DNA from: Candidatus Melainabacteria bacterium
Lineage (GTDB): Bacteria > Cyanobacteriota > Vampirovibrionia > Obscuribacterales > Obscuribacteraceae
Assembly (NCBI GenBank): GCA_003242885.1
Contig: QKMZ01000001.1
Location: forward strand, 186,001 to 250,000
Direction: 5' to 3'
DNA length: 64,000 nucleotides
Below the pieces are notes generated by a model that was not told the DNA's origin, made no database searches, and saw only the letters and a program-made list of their open reading frames with translations. Shown here piece after piece: positions 1 to 9,140 of the stretch; within the stretch, counting starts at the first letter, position 1, and each line of letters begins with the position of its first letter. Made by a program: the position numbers and the translations under genes.

Positions 1-208
1 GCTCCAGCAAAATTTGTCCCAATGCCTTCTGCTCATTTCCTTTAGCCGCGTCGTCGCGTTGAATTGTCAGCGCCTCTTCGAGCTGATAGAGGGTTATAAA
101 ACCCAATTCCACCAAAATCTGCCCAAGAAGCGTTCTGTTTTCAATGGACGAGCCGGACTCTTTGGTCTCTTTCGGCTCTTTCGGATCTTTTGACGGACTT
201 TTCTTCAT
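1..208 (-). CDS. Partial protein with GspE-N-like (MshEN-type) motif
   Basis: The gene runs off the left edge, so only the first 69 residues are visible. It starts at an ATG at 208 with a short charged Lys/Pro/Glu-rich leader. The segment LGQILVELGFIT then QLEEAL follows, and a second LGQILLE begins at the edge. The pattern L-G-x-x-L-V-E-x-G-x-I-T-x-x-Q-L-x-x-A-L is typical of the small helical N-terminal domain of type II secretion and type IV pilus ATPases (GspE-N/MshEN), which in some proteins binds cyclic di-GMP. Free-standing copies occur as regulators. The rest of the protein is unseen, so its function cannot be stated. The gene at the right edge of the window carries a similar motif. 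Confidence 0.6.
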   Translation of the reverse strand, partial: MKKSPSKDPKEPKETKESGSSIENRTLLGQILVELGFITLYQLEEALTIQRDDAAKGNEQKALGQILLE

Positions 209-265
209 TTTTGCGCCTTGGCGACTGGGATGTTATTACTGGATATTTCCAGAATAGGACAAAAT

Positions 266-361
266 CAAACCGCTGGACACACCCGTAGGTGTCAACTTAT
301 GGCTGCTGGGTTTCCCCCCTGACCAGGTTCGTCGGCCTACGCCGCGCCCAGCGATCTGTAA
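266..361 (-). ncRNA. ffs: Small signal recognition particle RNA (4.5S-like)
   Basis: On the minus strand the conserved SRP domain IV hairpin is present. GGTCAGG is followed by a GGG stem, a GAAA tetraloop, CCC, and then AGCAGCC (forward positions 301-325). Closing helices can be drawn outside it: CGTAGG with CCTACG, and CGCTGG (348-353) with CCAGCG (271-276). This gives a single rod about 85-100 nt long, the size of the small bacterial SRP RNA that binds Ffh and targets nascent membrane proteins to the SecYEG translocon. A perfect TATAAT lies just upstream and a T-rich run follows the 3' end. The exact ends are estimates. Confidence 0.85.
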
Positions 362-367
362 CGGGGA

Positions 368-373
368 ATTATA
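368..373 (-). promoter_or_regulatory. -10 element of the SRP RNA promoter
   Basis: A perfect TATAAT on the minus strand lies 7-10 bases upstream of the estimated 5' end of the SRP RNA. No good -35 hexamer is seen at 16-18 bp spacing, so only the -10 is claimed. Confidence 0.55.
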
Positions 374-623
374 GACGATTTCAATAAATAAAGGCCCTAA
401 CTGTAATGGCAAGTGATCACGAAAGTCGCTGCCCGGTGTCCGGTTCTTGTCAGCTTAAATCAAGTTGGAGCGTGAATTTTGTTTCCCGGCAATCTTGTAA
501 AATTTGACTCTGCAGTTAGCCACGCAATGCGCGTGCCTTGATTTCATTGCACCGTATATGGTGTCGCGCTTCGGTTTGGAAGTCTACTGCGCTTTCATTT
601 TTCGGTTGTCTTATGGAGGGATC

Positions 624-1658
624 GTGACGCTTGTGAAACAAAAACCGATTGTTCCTCCAACACACATCAACGAAATTATGTACGCGATGTGGCCCGCACA
701 AGCGCTGAAAGCGGCTACGCAGTGCCATATTTTTGAGGCGCTGGAAAAGAATGCCAAAGATGCGAAGGAAGTAGCAAAAGAGCTGAAGCTCGATCCGCGC
801 GGCACAGAGCTTTTGCTGGATGCCATCGTCTCGCTGGGTTTTCTTTCGAAAGCCGGCTCGCCTGCGAAGTATTCGATTGCGGCGACGGATATTGGCGAGC
901 AAGCGCGTACTTATTTGATTGCGAAGAGCCCGCTTTATGTAGGTCCGTGGTTTGCATCGGGTGAAGAACTCGGCAAGATGTGGCGCAATCTTGGCGACAA
1001 TATCAAGTCTGGAAAGGGCGTCATGGAGGTCAATAAAGACCACGAGGCAGTTGATATCTTCCCCAAACTGGCCGAGGCAATTTTCCCGATGAGTTATGCA
1101 ACAGCAAAGCAGGTTGCCACTTTGCTGAAGACAGACAAGATCAAAACAGAATGGTTGGTGCTGGATTTAGCTGCGGGTTCTGGTGTTTGGAGCATTCCAT
1201 TTGCTGAAGCAAGCCCAAAGGTGAAAGTCGATGCGCTGGATTTCGACGCAGTAATTAAGGTAGCGAAGCACTTCACCAAGAAATATGCGGTCGAAGATCG
1301 CTATGCCTATATCGCGGGAAACTGGCGTGATGTGCAGATCAAAGTGAATGCGTACGACATCGTAATTCTCGGGCACATTTTGCATTCTGAAGGAAAAGAA
1401 GTTAGCAAAGAGCTGCTGAAGCGCTGTTTCGAAGTAATGAAACCGGGCGGGCGTTTGGTCGTGGCCGAGTTTATCGCCAACGATGAGCGCACGGGGCCTG
1501 TCTTCCCAATTATGTTTGCGTTAAATATGTTCCTGGCGACCTCAGAAGGCTGCGTCTTCAGCGAAGGCGAACTCAAGGAGATGATTGAGGAAGCAGGATT
1601 CAAAAAGCCGTACCGATTGACTCCTGATCACGTCGTCGTCATCGCCGAGAAGCCCTAA
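624..1658 (+). CDS. Class I SAM-dependent O-methyltransferase with dimerisation domain
   Basis: About 344 residues from a GTG at 624 preceded by GGAGGG. The open frame extends upstream to 504, but that part has no Shine-Dalgarno and no family similarity. The N-terminal third is a winged-helix dimerisation domain (MWPAQALKAA, then KELKLDPRGTELLLDAI). The C-terminal Rossmann domain has the SAM-binding loop VLDLAAGSGVWSIPFA, a DALDFD acidic strand end, and ILHSEGKEVSKELL with MKPGGRLVVAE. This is the layout of acetylserotonin/hydroxyneurosporene-type O-methyltransferases. The substrate cannot be read from the sequence. It stands alone, without obvious operon partners. Confidence 0.8.
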   Translation: MTLVKQKPIVPPTHINEIMYAMWPAQALKAATQCHIFEALEKNAKDAKEVAKELKLDPRGTELLLDAIVSLGFLSKAGSPAKYSIAATDIGEQARTYLIAKSPLYVGPWFASGEELGKMWRNLGDNIKSGKGVMEVNKDHEAVDIFPKLAEAIFPMSYATAKQVATLLKTDKIKTEWLVLDLAAGSGVWSIPFAEASPKVKVDALDFDAVIKVAKHFTKKYAVEDRYAYIAGNWRDVQIKVNAYDIVILGHILHSEGKEVSKELLKRCFEVMKPGGRLVVAEFIANDERTGPVFPIMFALNMFLATSEGCVFSEGELKEMIEEAGFKKPYRLTPDHVVVIAEKP

Positions 1659-1757
1659 TTTTTGCTCGCAAGCAAACGAAAGAAGCAGACAGTAAGGATG
1701 TCCGGAGCAAAGACTTAGCCTGATTCGCTCAATGATGCAAATGATTGAAAGGAGGTA

Positions 1758-2228
1758 CTAGTCTCCGCCGCCTGTGGCGAAGTCTGGGCCGTTTTCGGTC
1801 ATATTCCAGCGAAGCAATTCACGGCGCCATTCCAAGTCTGCTTGAGCTTCTTTGAGCAGTGCCGATAATCCCTGGAAGTCTGCGAATGACAGGTCGATTG
1901 CCATACCGAGGTCGAATGTGAGTTTTACTCGTTCGCAATTTGGTGCACAAGACATGCAGACTATGTGGTCAGGCCCGCAGACTTCGATGACCTTGCTGTC
2001 TTCGCACAGCAACGGATCCTTCTGCCAATGCACGTATTCAACGAACTCTTCGTTGTCTTCAACGCTTTGCTGAATCAGTAAAACAAGGGCTTGATACTGA
2101 ATGGTAGTCAGATAGACAGTGACTTCCTGGCGGCGAAAGTCAAGCGCGAACTCTCCATTTTCCTTGTCCAGATATAGGTCCGCAAAAGCGTTGGCGAAGC
2201 TTATTTGATGCGGGCTGCTAGTTTTCAT
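1758..2228 (-). CDS. Hypothetical protein, 156 aa
   Basis: An acidic soluble protein that I do not recognise. It has no signal peptide or membrane segment. A Cys pair in MSCAPNC and a further CGPDHIVC suggest possible metal or disulfide chemistry, but no known motif is met. It lies 61 bases downstream of hemB on the same strand and could be co-transcribed with it. The ATG at 2228 and the coherent amino acid composition support a real gene. Confidence 0.6.
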   Translation of the reverse strand: MKTSSPHQISFANAFADLYLDKENGEFALDFRRQEVTVYLTTIQYQALVLLIQQSVEDNEEFVEYVHWQKDPLLCEDSKVIEVCGPDHIVCMSCAPNCERVKLTFDLGMAIDLSFADFQGLSALLKEAQADLEWRRELLRWNMTENGPDFATGGGD

Positions 2229-2289
2229 CTGTGCGGGTTCCTCTGAGCTTTCGCAGGAAGACGGTGATTCGGGATTCGTTGATTCGGAT

Positions 2290-3315
2290 TTACTCTTCTT
2301 TTAGCCAGTTAGCGATGTCACGTGCGTGATAGGTGATGATCATGTCGGCGCCGGCGCGAACTACCCCTGTTAGGGTTTCGAGCACTACTCGGCGTTCGTC
2401 GATCCAGCCATTCTGAGCTGCAGCTTTTACCATCGAGTACTCTCCAGACACATTATAAGCGGCAATCGGCAGATCCGTAATTTGTCTGGCCTTTGTAATT
2501 ATGTCCAAATAGGAAAGAGCTGGTTTTACCATGACGATGTCAGCTCCTTCGGCGATGTCCTGCTCAATCTCTCTGAGAGCTTCTCGCCCGTTGGCTGGGT
2601 CCATTTGATAGGACTTGCGGTCGCCGAATTGAGGCGCCGATTGGGCCGCAACACGGAATGGTCCGTAGAGTCCGGAGGCGAATTTTGCTGCATAAGACAT
2701 GATTGGAATATGATGGAAGCCGCTTGCATCAAGGGCTTTGCGAATAACAGCCACACGCAAGTCCATCATGTCGGAAGGGGCAATAATGTCTGCACCTGCT
2801 TCGGCTTGAGCGACTGCTGTGCGAGCAATGATTTGCAGCGTCGGGTCATTTAGCACTTTGCCGTCTGCGATCAGTCCACAATGTCCATGGTCTGTGTATT
2901 CGCAAAGGCATAGGTCAGCAACAACGACCAAATCTGGGAAGTGTTTTTTGATTTCCCGCATGGCTTTCTGAATGATGCCGTCTTTATGCCAGGCACCCGA
3001 GCCTTCAGCGTCCTTGCTCTCGGGGATACCAAATAAAAGAATTGATTTGATGCCCTGTTTTTGAACTTCTTCGACTTCTTTCAGCATCTCATCAATCGTT
3101 TGTTGATAAATGCCGGGCATAGAGCTGATTGGCTTTCTCTCTTTCTTGCCTTCAATGATGAAAAACGGGTAAATCAGCTTGTCTGTGCGCAGATGAGTTT
3201 CCCTAACCATGTCTCTGAGCTGCGGCGTCGATCTCAGGCGGCGCATGCGATGGGCGCCTTCAGGAATGAGATCGTTGAGAGAGAGCTTTTCAATCGTTGC
3301 TGCAGTGTCGCTCAT
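2290..3315 (-). CDS. hemB: Delta-aminolevulinic acid dehydratase (porphobilinogen synthase)
   Basis: Condenses two 5-aminolevulinate molecules to porphobilinogen, the second committed step of tetrapyrrole synthesis, in the cytoplasm. The length of 341 residues is typical. The active-site lysines lie in [14 protein letters not shown] (K211) and [10 protein letters not shown] (K264, Schiff base). The segment [13 protein letters not shown] provides the three cysteines (136, 138, 146) of the zinc-dependent class. The gene is apart from the hemA-hemC-hemD operon, 2.2 kb away on the same strand, and is divergent from corA. Identification is firm. Confidence 0.97.
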   Translation of the reverse strand: MSDTAATIEKLSLNDLIPEGAHRMRRLRSTPQLRDMVRETHLRTDKLIYPFFIIEGKKERKPISSMPGIYQQTIDEMLKEVEEVQKQGIKSILLFGIPESKDAEGSGAWHKDGIIQKAMREIKKHFPDLVVVADLCLCEYTDHGHCGLIADGKVLNDPTLQIIARTAVAQAEAGADIIAPSDMMDLRVAVIRKALDASGFHHIPIMSYAAKFASGLYGPFRVAAQSAPQFGDRKSYQMDPANGREALREIEQDIAEGADIVMVKPALSYLDIITKARQITDLPIAAYNVSGEYSMVKAAAQNGWIDERRVVLETLTGVVRAGADMIITYHARDIANWLKEE

Positions 3316-3388
3316 GGAAATCCTCTATGGAAAAGTTTTAGACCGCTGACGGCATTTCGCCGAACGCGATCGATAACTGGAATGGATA

Positions 3389-3394
3389 AGTATA
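3389..3394 (-). promoter_or_regulatory. Candidate -10 element for hemB
   Basis: TATACT on the minus strand, about 75 bases upstream of the hemB start in the 108-base divergent gap to corA. The -35 region is poor (TTTCAACA-like), so this is only a candidate. Confidence 0.3.
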
Positions 3395-3423
3395 ACCAAT
3401 AAATATATTCTTGTTGAAAAGCT

Positions 3424-4686
3424 TTGAGGTACAGGGCAGGTTTTCGGTCGCCAAATACCGATCCTGGCAGATATTTAATGCGCTCAATGGCTGACCTGGA
3501 CCGGGCTTGTGGGTCACAATGCGATGAAAAAATTACGAATCCCCGTCAAGCCCACAAATTTACAATGCCAACAGATCTGCCCAGGCAAAGAAGAAAAACA
3601 GAGCGTATTACCGCCGAATTCGCCCTTCCCGGCAGCCGTTCAGGTGCTGCGTCCACGGGCGCGCAGGTAAGATTTCCCACCGTCACGCTCATGGCTTACG
3701 GTCCGGACGGCTGTGAAGAAAGGGAAGTGCGCGAGCCTGCCGATTTGATCGGCTATCTGGCTAACTGGCCCGTGTGCTGGATCACAATTGATCCGCCCGG
3801 TGAGGGATACGAAGCGACCGTCGCAATCGAGAATTTCGCAAAGCTGTTCAATCTGCACGAGCTGGAAATCGAAGATATCGTCAATGTTCATCAACGCGCC
3901 AAAGTAGAAGAATACGGCGAACACCTCTTCGTTGTAACCCGCATGCTCATTGATCCATCGACCGCAGAAACAGAGCAATTGAGCATGTTTCTCGGGCGCA
4001 ATTATGTTTTGACCTTCCGCGAAGTTCCTACCGATTGTCTGGAACCTGTGCGAGAAAAAATCCGCAAAGGACGCGGGCGGGTGCGGCAAGAACAAGCTGA
4101 CTACTTAATGTACGCAATTTGTGATGCCGTCGTAGATAGTTATTTCCCGTTGTTGTCCGCATTAGCCGATCAGTTGGATCAAATGGAAGACAGCATATTG
4201 GAAAACAGCGGTGACGAGGCGGAAGCAGCGGCGACGATGTATCAAATTCGTCGCGACCTTCTTTCGATACGGCGCGCGATTTGGCCGACGAGAGAACTTC
4301 TCAGCACTTTGACTCGCGACACTGTACCTCTGGTAACAGAGACCACTCGCGTCTACCTTCGCGATTGCTACGACCACGCTGTCCGCATCATCGATCTTGT
4401 CGAAATGTACCGCGAAGTCAGCACAGCCCTTATGGAAGTGCACTACCAGCGCGCTAGCAACAGGCTCAATGAAGTAATGAAGGTGCTTACTGTTATTACG
4501 ACACTGTTTATTCCGCCGACACTCATAGCCGGAATTTACGGCATGAATTTCGAGCACATGCCGGAATTGAAATGGCCGTTTGGTTATCCAATTGCACTTT
4601 TGACGATGGCTCTTGTTTCCCTTGTTCTTTTGGCGTTCTTGCATATGAAAGGTTGGCTGCGCACAAAACCGCGAGCGCGGCGATAG
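3424..4686 (+). CDS. corA: CorA-family magnesium/cobalt transporter
   Basis: An inner-membrane divalent cation channel of the CorA family, 420 residues in the longest frame. The signature YGMN (about residues 372-375) ends the first of two C-terminal membrane helices (TLIAGI and then YPIALLTMALVSLVLLAFL). The long acidic and helical cytoplasmic domain precedes it, with typical segments such as NVHQRAKVEEYGEHLFVV. The C-terminus is basic. The start is uncertain: TTG 3424 and ATGs at 3478, 3487 and 3565 are in frame, none with a clear Shine-Dalgarno, and family similarity begins only near residue 80. It is followed 3 bases later by a CPBP protease gene, probably in one transcript. Confidence 0.93.
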   Translation: MRYRAGFRSPNTDPGRYLMRSMADLDRACGSQCDEKITNPRQAHKFTMPTDLPRQRRKTERITAEFALPGSRSGAASTGAQVRFPTVTLMAYGPDGCEEREVREPADLIGYLANWPVCWITIDPPGEGYEATVAIENFAKLFNLHELEIEDIVNVHQRAKVEEYGEHLFVVTRMLIDPSTAETEQLSMFLGRNYVLTFREVPTDCLEPVREKIRKGRGRVRQEQADYLMYAICDAVVDSYFPLLSALADQLDQMEDSILENSGDEAEAAATMYQIRRDLLSIRRAIWPTRELLSTLTRDTVPLVTETTRVYLRDCYDHAVRIIDLVEMYREVSTALMEVHYQRASNRLNEVMKVLTVITTLFIPPTLIAGIYGMNFEHMPELKWPFGYPIALLTMALVSLVLLAFLHMKGWLRTKPRARR

Positions 4687-4689
4687 TCA

Positions 4690-5448
4690 GTGGCTCTTCC
4701 ATCATTTACCCAGGCGATGGCAATGACTGCAGTGCAGTTATCGATCGTTTTTGTCCCGATTGTTATTTATGGTGCCATAAAAAGATCAAAGGAAATTTTT
4801 CGCCTTTCTGTAATCTCTTTGGTGCTTGTGTTTGCTCAGTCTGCAATTCTCTTTATGGCGAGTTTTGACGCTCTGTCTACGCTTCAGTACAACTGGCTGC
4901 AGAAATTCATAGTTTTCATATGCGCAATACTTTTGTGCAAACCGTTAGGTGTAACACCTAAAGAATGCGGATACTTTCTGCCATCCAGCCGTTCTGCATT
5001 GCTATTCGCTTTGCTCATCGGGACGGTTTATGCAGGCATCGACATCGTAGGAATTGAAGAACACAAAGTGCCTACAGTTGAAACCGTCCTTTTCCAGCTG
5101 ACTATGCCAGGTTTGCAGGAAGAACCTTTTTATCGCGGCTTATTGCTGAGTCTTTGGGATAAACATTTTGGACGCCCAATCAAGGTTCTAGGCGTTAACT
5201 TTGGTTTGGGAAGCGTCATTACCACGGCGATTTTCACCGTCTTGCATTTAGTGTTTCTTGATGAGAGTTGGAAGTTGGCGGCCAATCCAAACGTTCTTGA
5301 ATGGATCAACTTTATCGTCTTCAGTTTTGTCATGTGCTGGTTGCGCTATAAGTTTGAAAGCGTCTGGCCATGCGTCTTGGCGCACAATTTCGACAACGGT
5401 TTTGTAAGACTGTTTTCCTGGTTTGTCTCTACTCATCCTCGCAGCTGA
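4690..5448 (+). CDS. CPBP-family intramembrane metalloprotease
   Basis: A 252-residue polytopic membrane protein of the CAAX protease/bacteriocin-processing (Abi, CPBP) family. The three family motifs are visible: EEPFYRG (E144, E145, R149), a histidine in VLHLVF (H186), and AHNFDNG (H232, N233). These form the presumed zinc or catalytic site within the membrane. The GTG start at 4690 is 3 bases after the corA stop; an ATG at 4717 is an alternative. The substrate is unknown. The tight spacing suggests co-expression with the CorA-like transporter. Confidence 0.85.
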   Translation: MALPSFTQAMAMTAVQLSIVFVPIVIYGAIKRSKEIFRLSVISLVLVFAQSAILFMASFDALSTLQYNWLQKFIVFICAILLCKPLGVTPKECGYFLPSSRSALLFALLIGTVYAGIDIVGIEEHKVPTVETVLFQLTMPGLQEEPFYRGLLLSLWDKHFGRPIKVLGVNFGLGSVITTAIFTVLHLVFLDESWKLAANPNVLEWINFIVFSFVMCWLRYKFESVWPCVLAHNFDNGFVRLFSWFVSTHPRS

Positions 5449-5502
5449 AATGCAATTTTCATTCCAATGAAATTTGTATTTGCCTTAGTTAGACGGCTCG
5501 AG

Positions 5503-6351
5503 TCAGTTTTTCTGAACGCCTTTTACGACAGCGTCTACAAGACCATCGATGGTAAAGACTTTGGCTTCTATATCAACGCGCCCGAGGTGTTTTCTGGCGG
5601 CAGCAGAGGTTTCCGGACCGATGGTAGCGATGACTACGCCTTCTAATGCGTAGGTAATGCTGTCCATTCCTATTGGGACTTCGAGATTTTTGTCGCCAAG
5701 TTTTTTGTTTATACCTGTCGTCAAAATGGTCTTTAGATTGCGTGCGCTTTGCGCGCTTGCCAGCGTAATCACATCAACAACGTTCTTCCAGAGCAAGGTG
5801 GTGAGCCTTTCTGCTATCTCCTGCTCGTTGGGAGGAAGCGAGGTGTGATACGCCTCTACGACGTCTACTTTTGCGCCTGCTTCTGTCATGCGGTCTAGTA
5901 CATATGGTCTTCCGACATTAGTGCGTGGCCACAAAATGCGCTTACCTTGTAGATTTGGATATTCAGGGAATTCGGCCACTAGTGTCTCGGCGATAAAGGT
6001 CGATGGGCAAAAGCTTGCTTTAATACCGTGTTCTTCAAGAGAGCTTGCCGTACCCGGACCAATAACTGCAAACTTGGTAAAGTCTAATTCTTCTTTGCCG
6101 ATTCCTACCTGCGCAGTGCGGGCAACAAAGGCGTCGACAGCGTTTGCCGAGGCAAAAAGAACCCAATCATATCTTTTGATTTTCTCTATTGCTTCATCAA
6201 GTGGAGCCCATGAATCAGGTGGCGTTATGGAAATTACGGGAAACTCGTAAACTTCTGCGCCTAAATCTTTGAATTTCAAAGACAAGCCAGCCGCCTGCTT
6301 TTTCGAGCGGGTAACGACTATTCGCATTCCTTTCAGGGGCAGATCGGTCAT
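5503..6351 (-). CDS. hemD: Uroporphyrinogen-III synthase
   Basis: Closes and inverts ring D of hydroxymethylbilane to give uroporphyrinogen III. The 282-residue protein shows the family's two-lobed pattern: GMRIVVTRSKKQA at the start, then YDWVLFASANAVDAFV, FAVIGPGTA, and near the C-terminus ATIGPETSAAARKHLG. Sequence conservation in HemD is low, but these turns and the position directly after hemC make the call safe. It is the last gene of the hemA-hemC-hemD operon, 22 bases after hemC. Confidence 0.93.
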   Translation of the reverse strand: MTDLPLKGMRIVVTRSKKQAAGLSLKFKDLGAEVYEFPVISITPPDSWAPLDEAIEKIKRYDWVLFASANAVDAFVARTAQVGIGKEELDFTKFAVIGPGTASSLEEHGIKASFCPSTFIAETLVAEFPEYPNLQGKRILWPRTNVGRPYVLDRMTEAGAKVDVVEAYHTSLPPNEQEIAERLTTLLWKNVVDVITLASAQSARNLKTILTTGINKKLGDKNLEVPIGMDSITYALEGVVIATIGPETSAAARKHLGRVDIEAKVFTIDGLVDAVVKGVQKN

Positions 6352-6373
6352 CGTCTTGAGTTAAGAAACTTGT

Positions 6374-7360
6374 TTATGGAGCTGATACCACATTTGGTGT
6401 TTGACGCCTGAGTTCTTCCATGATTTTGTCGCCTCCGGCATTCAACATTTTGTGTGCCAGATCTAGCCCCGTTTGGGCTGCTGCTTCCAGGTTTCCACTT
6501 ATTTTGCATGACAGCGATTCTCTCAGCAATTCTTTCCCGTCCAGTGATGCAATGCATCCGGTCAGGGTAATCGTGTCATTCTCGATAATGGCGCTGGCGC
6601 CGACCGGTACAGAGCATCCGCCGCCCAGTGTTCCAAGATAGGCTCTTTCGCATTCCGCTTCAAGTCTGGCAGCCCAGTCCTGAATTTCATTTAGCAAGTC
6701 TATTAATGCTCCGTCATTGCTGCGGCATTCGATGGCGAGAGCAGCTTGCCCTGCTGCTGGAGTCACTGTTTGTGTATCGAAGTAATGACTGATTCGATCT
6801 TTCATCTCCAGCCTGTTCAGCCCTGCACAAGCGAGCACAATGGCGTCGCAATAGCCCTCGTCGAATTTGCGAACACGAGTTGGTACATTGCCTCGGATGT
6901 CGACAAATTCTATGTCCTTGCGAAGATGCAGCAACTGAGCGGCGCGACGTCGGCTCGATGTAGCGATGCGGCTGCCGGCAGGTAATTTTGAAAATTCCAG
7001 ATTGTCTTTTGAGAGCAGCACGTCGCGTGGGTCATTTCTATCCAATACCGCTGCCAGGCAGAGGCTTGGTGGCATGTCGGTGGGTAAATCTTTCAAGCTG
7101 TGGACAACGAGATCCACTTCGTCGCGCAAAAGGGCTTCTTCCAGTTCTTTAACGAACACTCCGCGGCCGCCCAGTTCTGCTATCGGGCGGTCGAGAACTT
7201 TGTCGCCCTTTGTCGTGATCGGAACAATTTCAATTTCAACTGATGCAAAACTTGCATTCAGTCGAGCCTGGACGATATCGGTTTGCAAAAGTGCTAACTT
7301 ACTTTCTCTGGTTCCGATTCGAATTTTGCGCGGCGTTTGAGCCGTTTTAGAACTTTGCAT
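6374..7360 (-). CDS. hemC: Porphobilinogen deaminase (hydroxymethylbilane synthase)
   Basis: Polymerises four porphobilinogens to hydroxymethylbilane. It opens with KIRIGTRESKLALLQ, followed by LGGRGVFVKELE, DLVVHSLKDLPT, and ATSSRRRAAQ with DIRGNVPTRV. The dipyrromethane cofactor cysteine lies in LGGGCSVPVGA (C249 from the chosen start). The open frame continues upstream to 7456 inside hemA. I chose the ATG at 7360 because the family begins about here and the resulting length (328 aa) is normal. Middle gene of the hemACD operon. Confidence 0.96.
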   Translation of the reverse strand: MQSSKTAQTPRKIRIGTRESKLALLQTDIVQARLNASFASVEIEIVPITTKGDKVLDRPIAELGGRGVFVKELEEALLRDEVDLVVHSLKDLPTDMPPSLCLAAVLDRNDPRDVLLSKDNLEFSKLPAGSRIATSSRRRAAQLLHLRKDIEFVDIRGNVPTRVRKFDEGYCDAIVLACAGLNRLEMKDRISHYFDTQTVTPAAGQAALAIECRSNDGALIDLLNEIQDWAARLEAECERAYLGTLGGGCSVPVGASAIIENDTITLTGCIASLDGKELLRESLSCKISGNLEAAAQTGLDLAHKMLNAGGDKIMEELRRQTPNVVSAP

Positions 7361-7398
7361 GACCCGTTGTTTGGCATCAGAAATACAAGTCGCTGGGC

Positions 7399-8742
7399 TT
7401 ACGATTCGCCTGCGTGCGAGCGCTTGCGACGTTGCGAGCGAGCTGCGTGCGTACACGATAGCGGGTCGAGACTAAACAGCGTGCGCAGTGCTTCTGCTTG
7501 CTGTCTCAGTATTTCGTAATCCGTCGTGGCTTTCAATTGAACTGTTGGTTGATGAAGAATTTGATTCACGATCGCGCGACTGATGTGCTCAATCTCTTCG
7601 GGATGAGATGCCGAAGTCTTGTGCGATGACGTTTTTACCATGTGTTCGAGACGAATCGATTCGATTTTCTCGCGCAGCTCAGCAATCGTTGGTCCGACAA
7701 GCTGTGAGCGTTGCCATCCGTGGAATGCATCGAGACCCTCGAAAACAATTGCTTCAGCGCCGGCTATGCAAGCTTCTCTTTCTTCCAGGTTGCGCGTCAC
7801 GATGTTTGCCAAGGCATCCGAATTGAAGAGTGAAACGTCCTCAATTTCCTGCACAGCAGGGTCAACATTACGCGGCACAGAGATGTCGATAATGCAGGTC
7901 GGCTTTTTGCCATGTTTCTGGCGAGCGGCATTGAGCTCTTCCATGTCCAAAATCGTTTTGGGTGCACTGGTTGAAACGATAACGAGATCAGCTTTAGCTG
8001 CCGCTTCATAGCGGTCGTCAAAACTGGTTTCGGTGTTCAGTCTTTGCAGATTGGGAAGATTGTTTTTGACAAACTCCGCAAGGCGCTCAGGGGTGCGATT
8101 GAGCAGGTTTACCTTGCCTGTGCCATCTTCGGAAAGCAGGAGCTTGACGCAGATTTGCGCCATGCGTCCGGCGCCTACCACTGCGACGTTCAAATTGTTG
8201 AGGGCACCCACTTGGCTGCGAGCCAGTTCGAGAGCTGCAGAACTTACAGAAACAGCGCGTCTGCCCATTTCTGTTTCGCTGCGCACACGCTTGCCGCAAT
8301 TGAGCGCCAGCATGAAGAGGTGGTCCAGAATCGGACCGGCTGTTTTGGCTTCTAGTGCAGCCTGATGAGCTTCTTTCACTTGCGCCATGATTTGCGCTTC
8401 GCCGAGGACCATGCTGTCCAAACCGGCAGCCACGCGGAAAAGGTGAACTGCGACGTCCTCTCGCAATAATTTGAAATTCGGCTTGAGTGCGCCGTGGTCG
8501 CCAATTTGCTGGGTGGAAGAGAAGAAGAAGTCGATTTCGCGCCAGCCCGCTTGAACATCCGAGACTACGGCATAAACCTCAGTGCGATTGCATGTTGACA
8601 AGAGGACCGCTTCTGTCACATGAGGCAATCTCTTGAGTGCTTCAAGCGCATGTTTGAGGCAGGACTGCGGAATTGTAAAGCGCTCGCGAATGGCGATCGG
8701 CGAGGAATGGTAATTGAGTCCGCAGACAACGAGATGACTCAT
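7399..8742 (-). CDS. hemA: Glutamyl-tRNA reductase
   Basis: NADPH-dependent reduction of glutamyl-tRNA to glutamate-1-semialdehyde, the entry step of the C5 tetrapyrrole route. The catalytic cysteine is in LSTCNRTEVYAVV (C51). GLDSMVLGEAQIMAQVK is the family signature. The NADPH domain has VAVVGAGRMA, and a C-terminal dimerisation helix region follows. At 447 residues the length is normal. First gene of hemACD. The presence of HemA instead of ALA synthase agrees with a cyanobacterial-type or general bacterial C5 pathway; gltX in the same window provides its substrate. Confidence 0.97.
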   Translation of the reverse strand: MSHLVVCGLNYHSSPIAIRERFTIPQSCLKHALEALKRLPHVTEAVLLSTCNRTEVYAVVSDVQAGWREIDFFFSSTQQIGDHGALKPNFKLLREDVAVHLFRVAAGLDSMVLGEAQIMAQVKEAHQAALEAKTAGPILDHLFMLALNCGKRVRSETEMGRRAVSVSSAALELARSQVGALNNLNVAVVGAGRMAQICVKLLLSEDGTGKVNLLNRTPERLAEFVKNNLPNLQRLNTETSFDDRYEAAAKADLVIVSTSAPKTILDMEELNAARQKHGKKPTCIIDISVPRNVDPAVQEIEDVSLFNSDALANIVTRNLEEREACIAGAEAIVFEGLDAFHGWQRSQLVGPTIAELREKIESIRLEHMVKTSSHKTSASHPEEIEHISRAIVNQILHQPTVQLKATTDYEILRQQAEALRTLFSLDPLSCTHAARSQRRKRSHAGES

Positions 8743-8793
8743 TCGGGTCGTTGTCCTGAAAAAGCTGGGGATTCCTGATATTTCATGCCGCAG

Positions 8794-8799
8794 ATTATA
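8794..8799 (-). promoter_or_regulatory. Candidate -10 of the hemA-hemC-hemD operon
   Basis: A perfect TATAAT on the minus strand about 52 bases upstream of the hemA ATG. It lies inside a short palindrome (CAGAT, TAT, ATCTG at 8791-8803) that could be a regulator site. No clear -35 is present. Confidence 0.4.
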
Positions 8800-8803
8800 T
8801 CTG

Positions 8804-9140
8804 TAGAGATATGTCTAAAGCCTGAAAGGGATCAAAGGGTAACGAAACAATTTCTAATAAGTGTGCGAAGCCTCTAATAGAAACGCGCTGCGACTGATAA
8901 GGCTTTGCAAATGTTGCGGATGGCAAGTCGAGCGGCTTGGCTAAGGCGGAGTAAGCCCAAAACCCCACCAAATGACTCTCGTTCCTTTCTTGTCGGCTGG
9001 ACCTCTCAGCTCTAAGGCTGGAAAGCTCCACAGGCGCCAAAATTTGTCTTCCACGCCGGCTCGGGAAAGGCGGATGTTTTCGGCGCCATTCAGACTTGGT
9101 TTTTGAGCGAGTAGCTGGGCGTGAAGAGATTAAGTTCGGA
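8804..9140. other. Intergenic region between the BtuF-like gene and hemA
   Basis: About 340 bases with no convincing gene. One 81-codon minus-strand frame (8795-9040) lacks a Shine-Dalgarno and family similarity. I searched by eye for the cobalamin riboswitch B12 box, as the neighbours could suit one, and did not find it. Confidence 0.5.

Noticed and set aside
1740..1760. A perfect AAAGGAGGT on the plus strand
   Set aside because: No start codon with an open frame follows at proper spacing; it lies at the 3' end of a minus-strand gene, so it is chance.
2482..2853. 123-codon plus-strand frame inside hemB
   Set aside because: Antisense shadow of a firmly identified gene.
4162..4644. 160-codon minus-strand frame opposite corA
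   Set aside because: Antisense to a well-supported gene, with no recognisable domain.
8795..9040. 81-codon minus-strand frame upstream of hemA
   Set aside because: No ribosome site, no family likeness, and it overlaps the probable hemA promoter.
8804..9140. Possible cobalamin riboswitch near hemA and the BtuF-like gene
   Set aside because: Neither strand shows the B12 box or the conserved core of that riboswitch.
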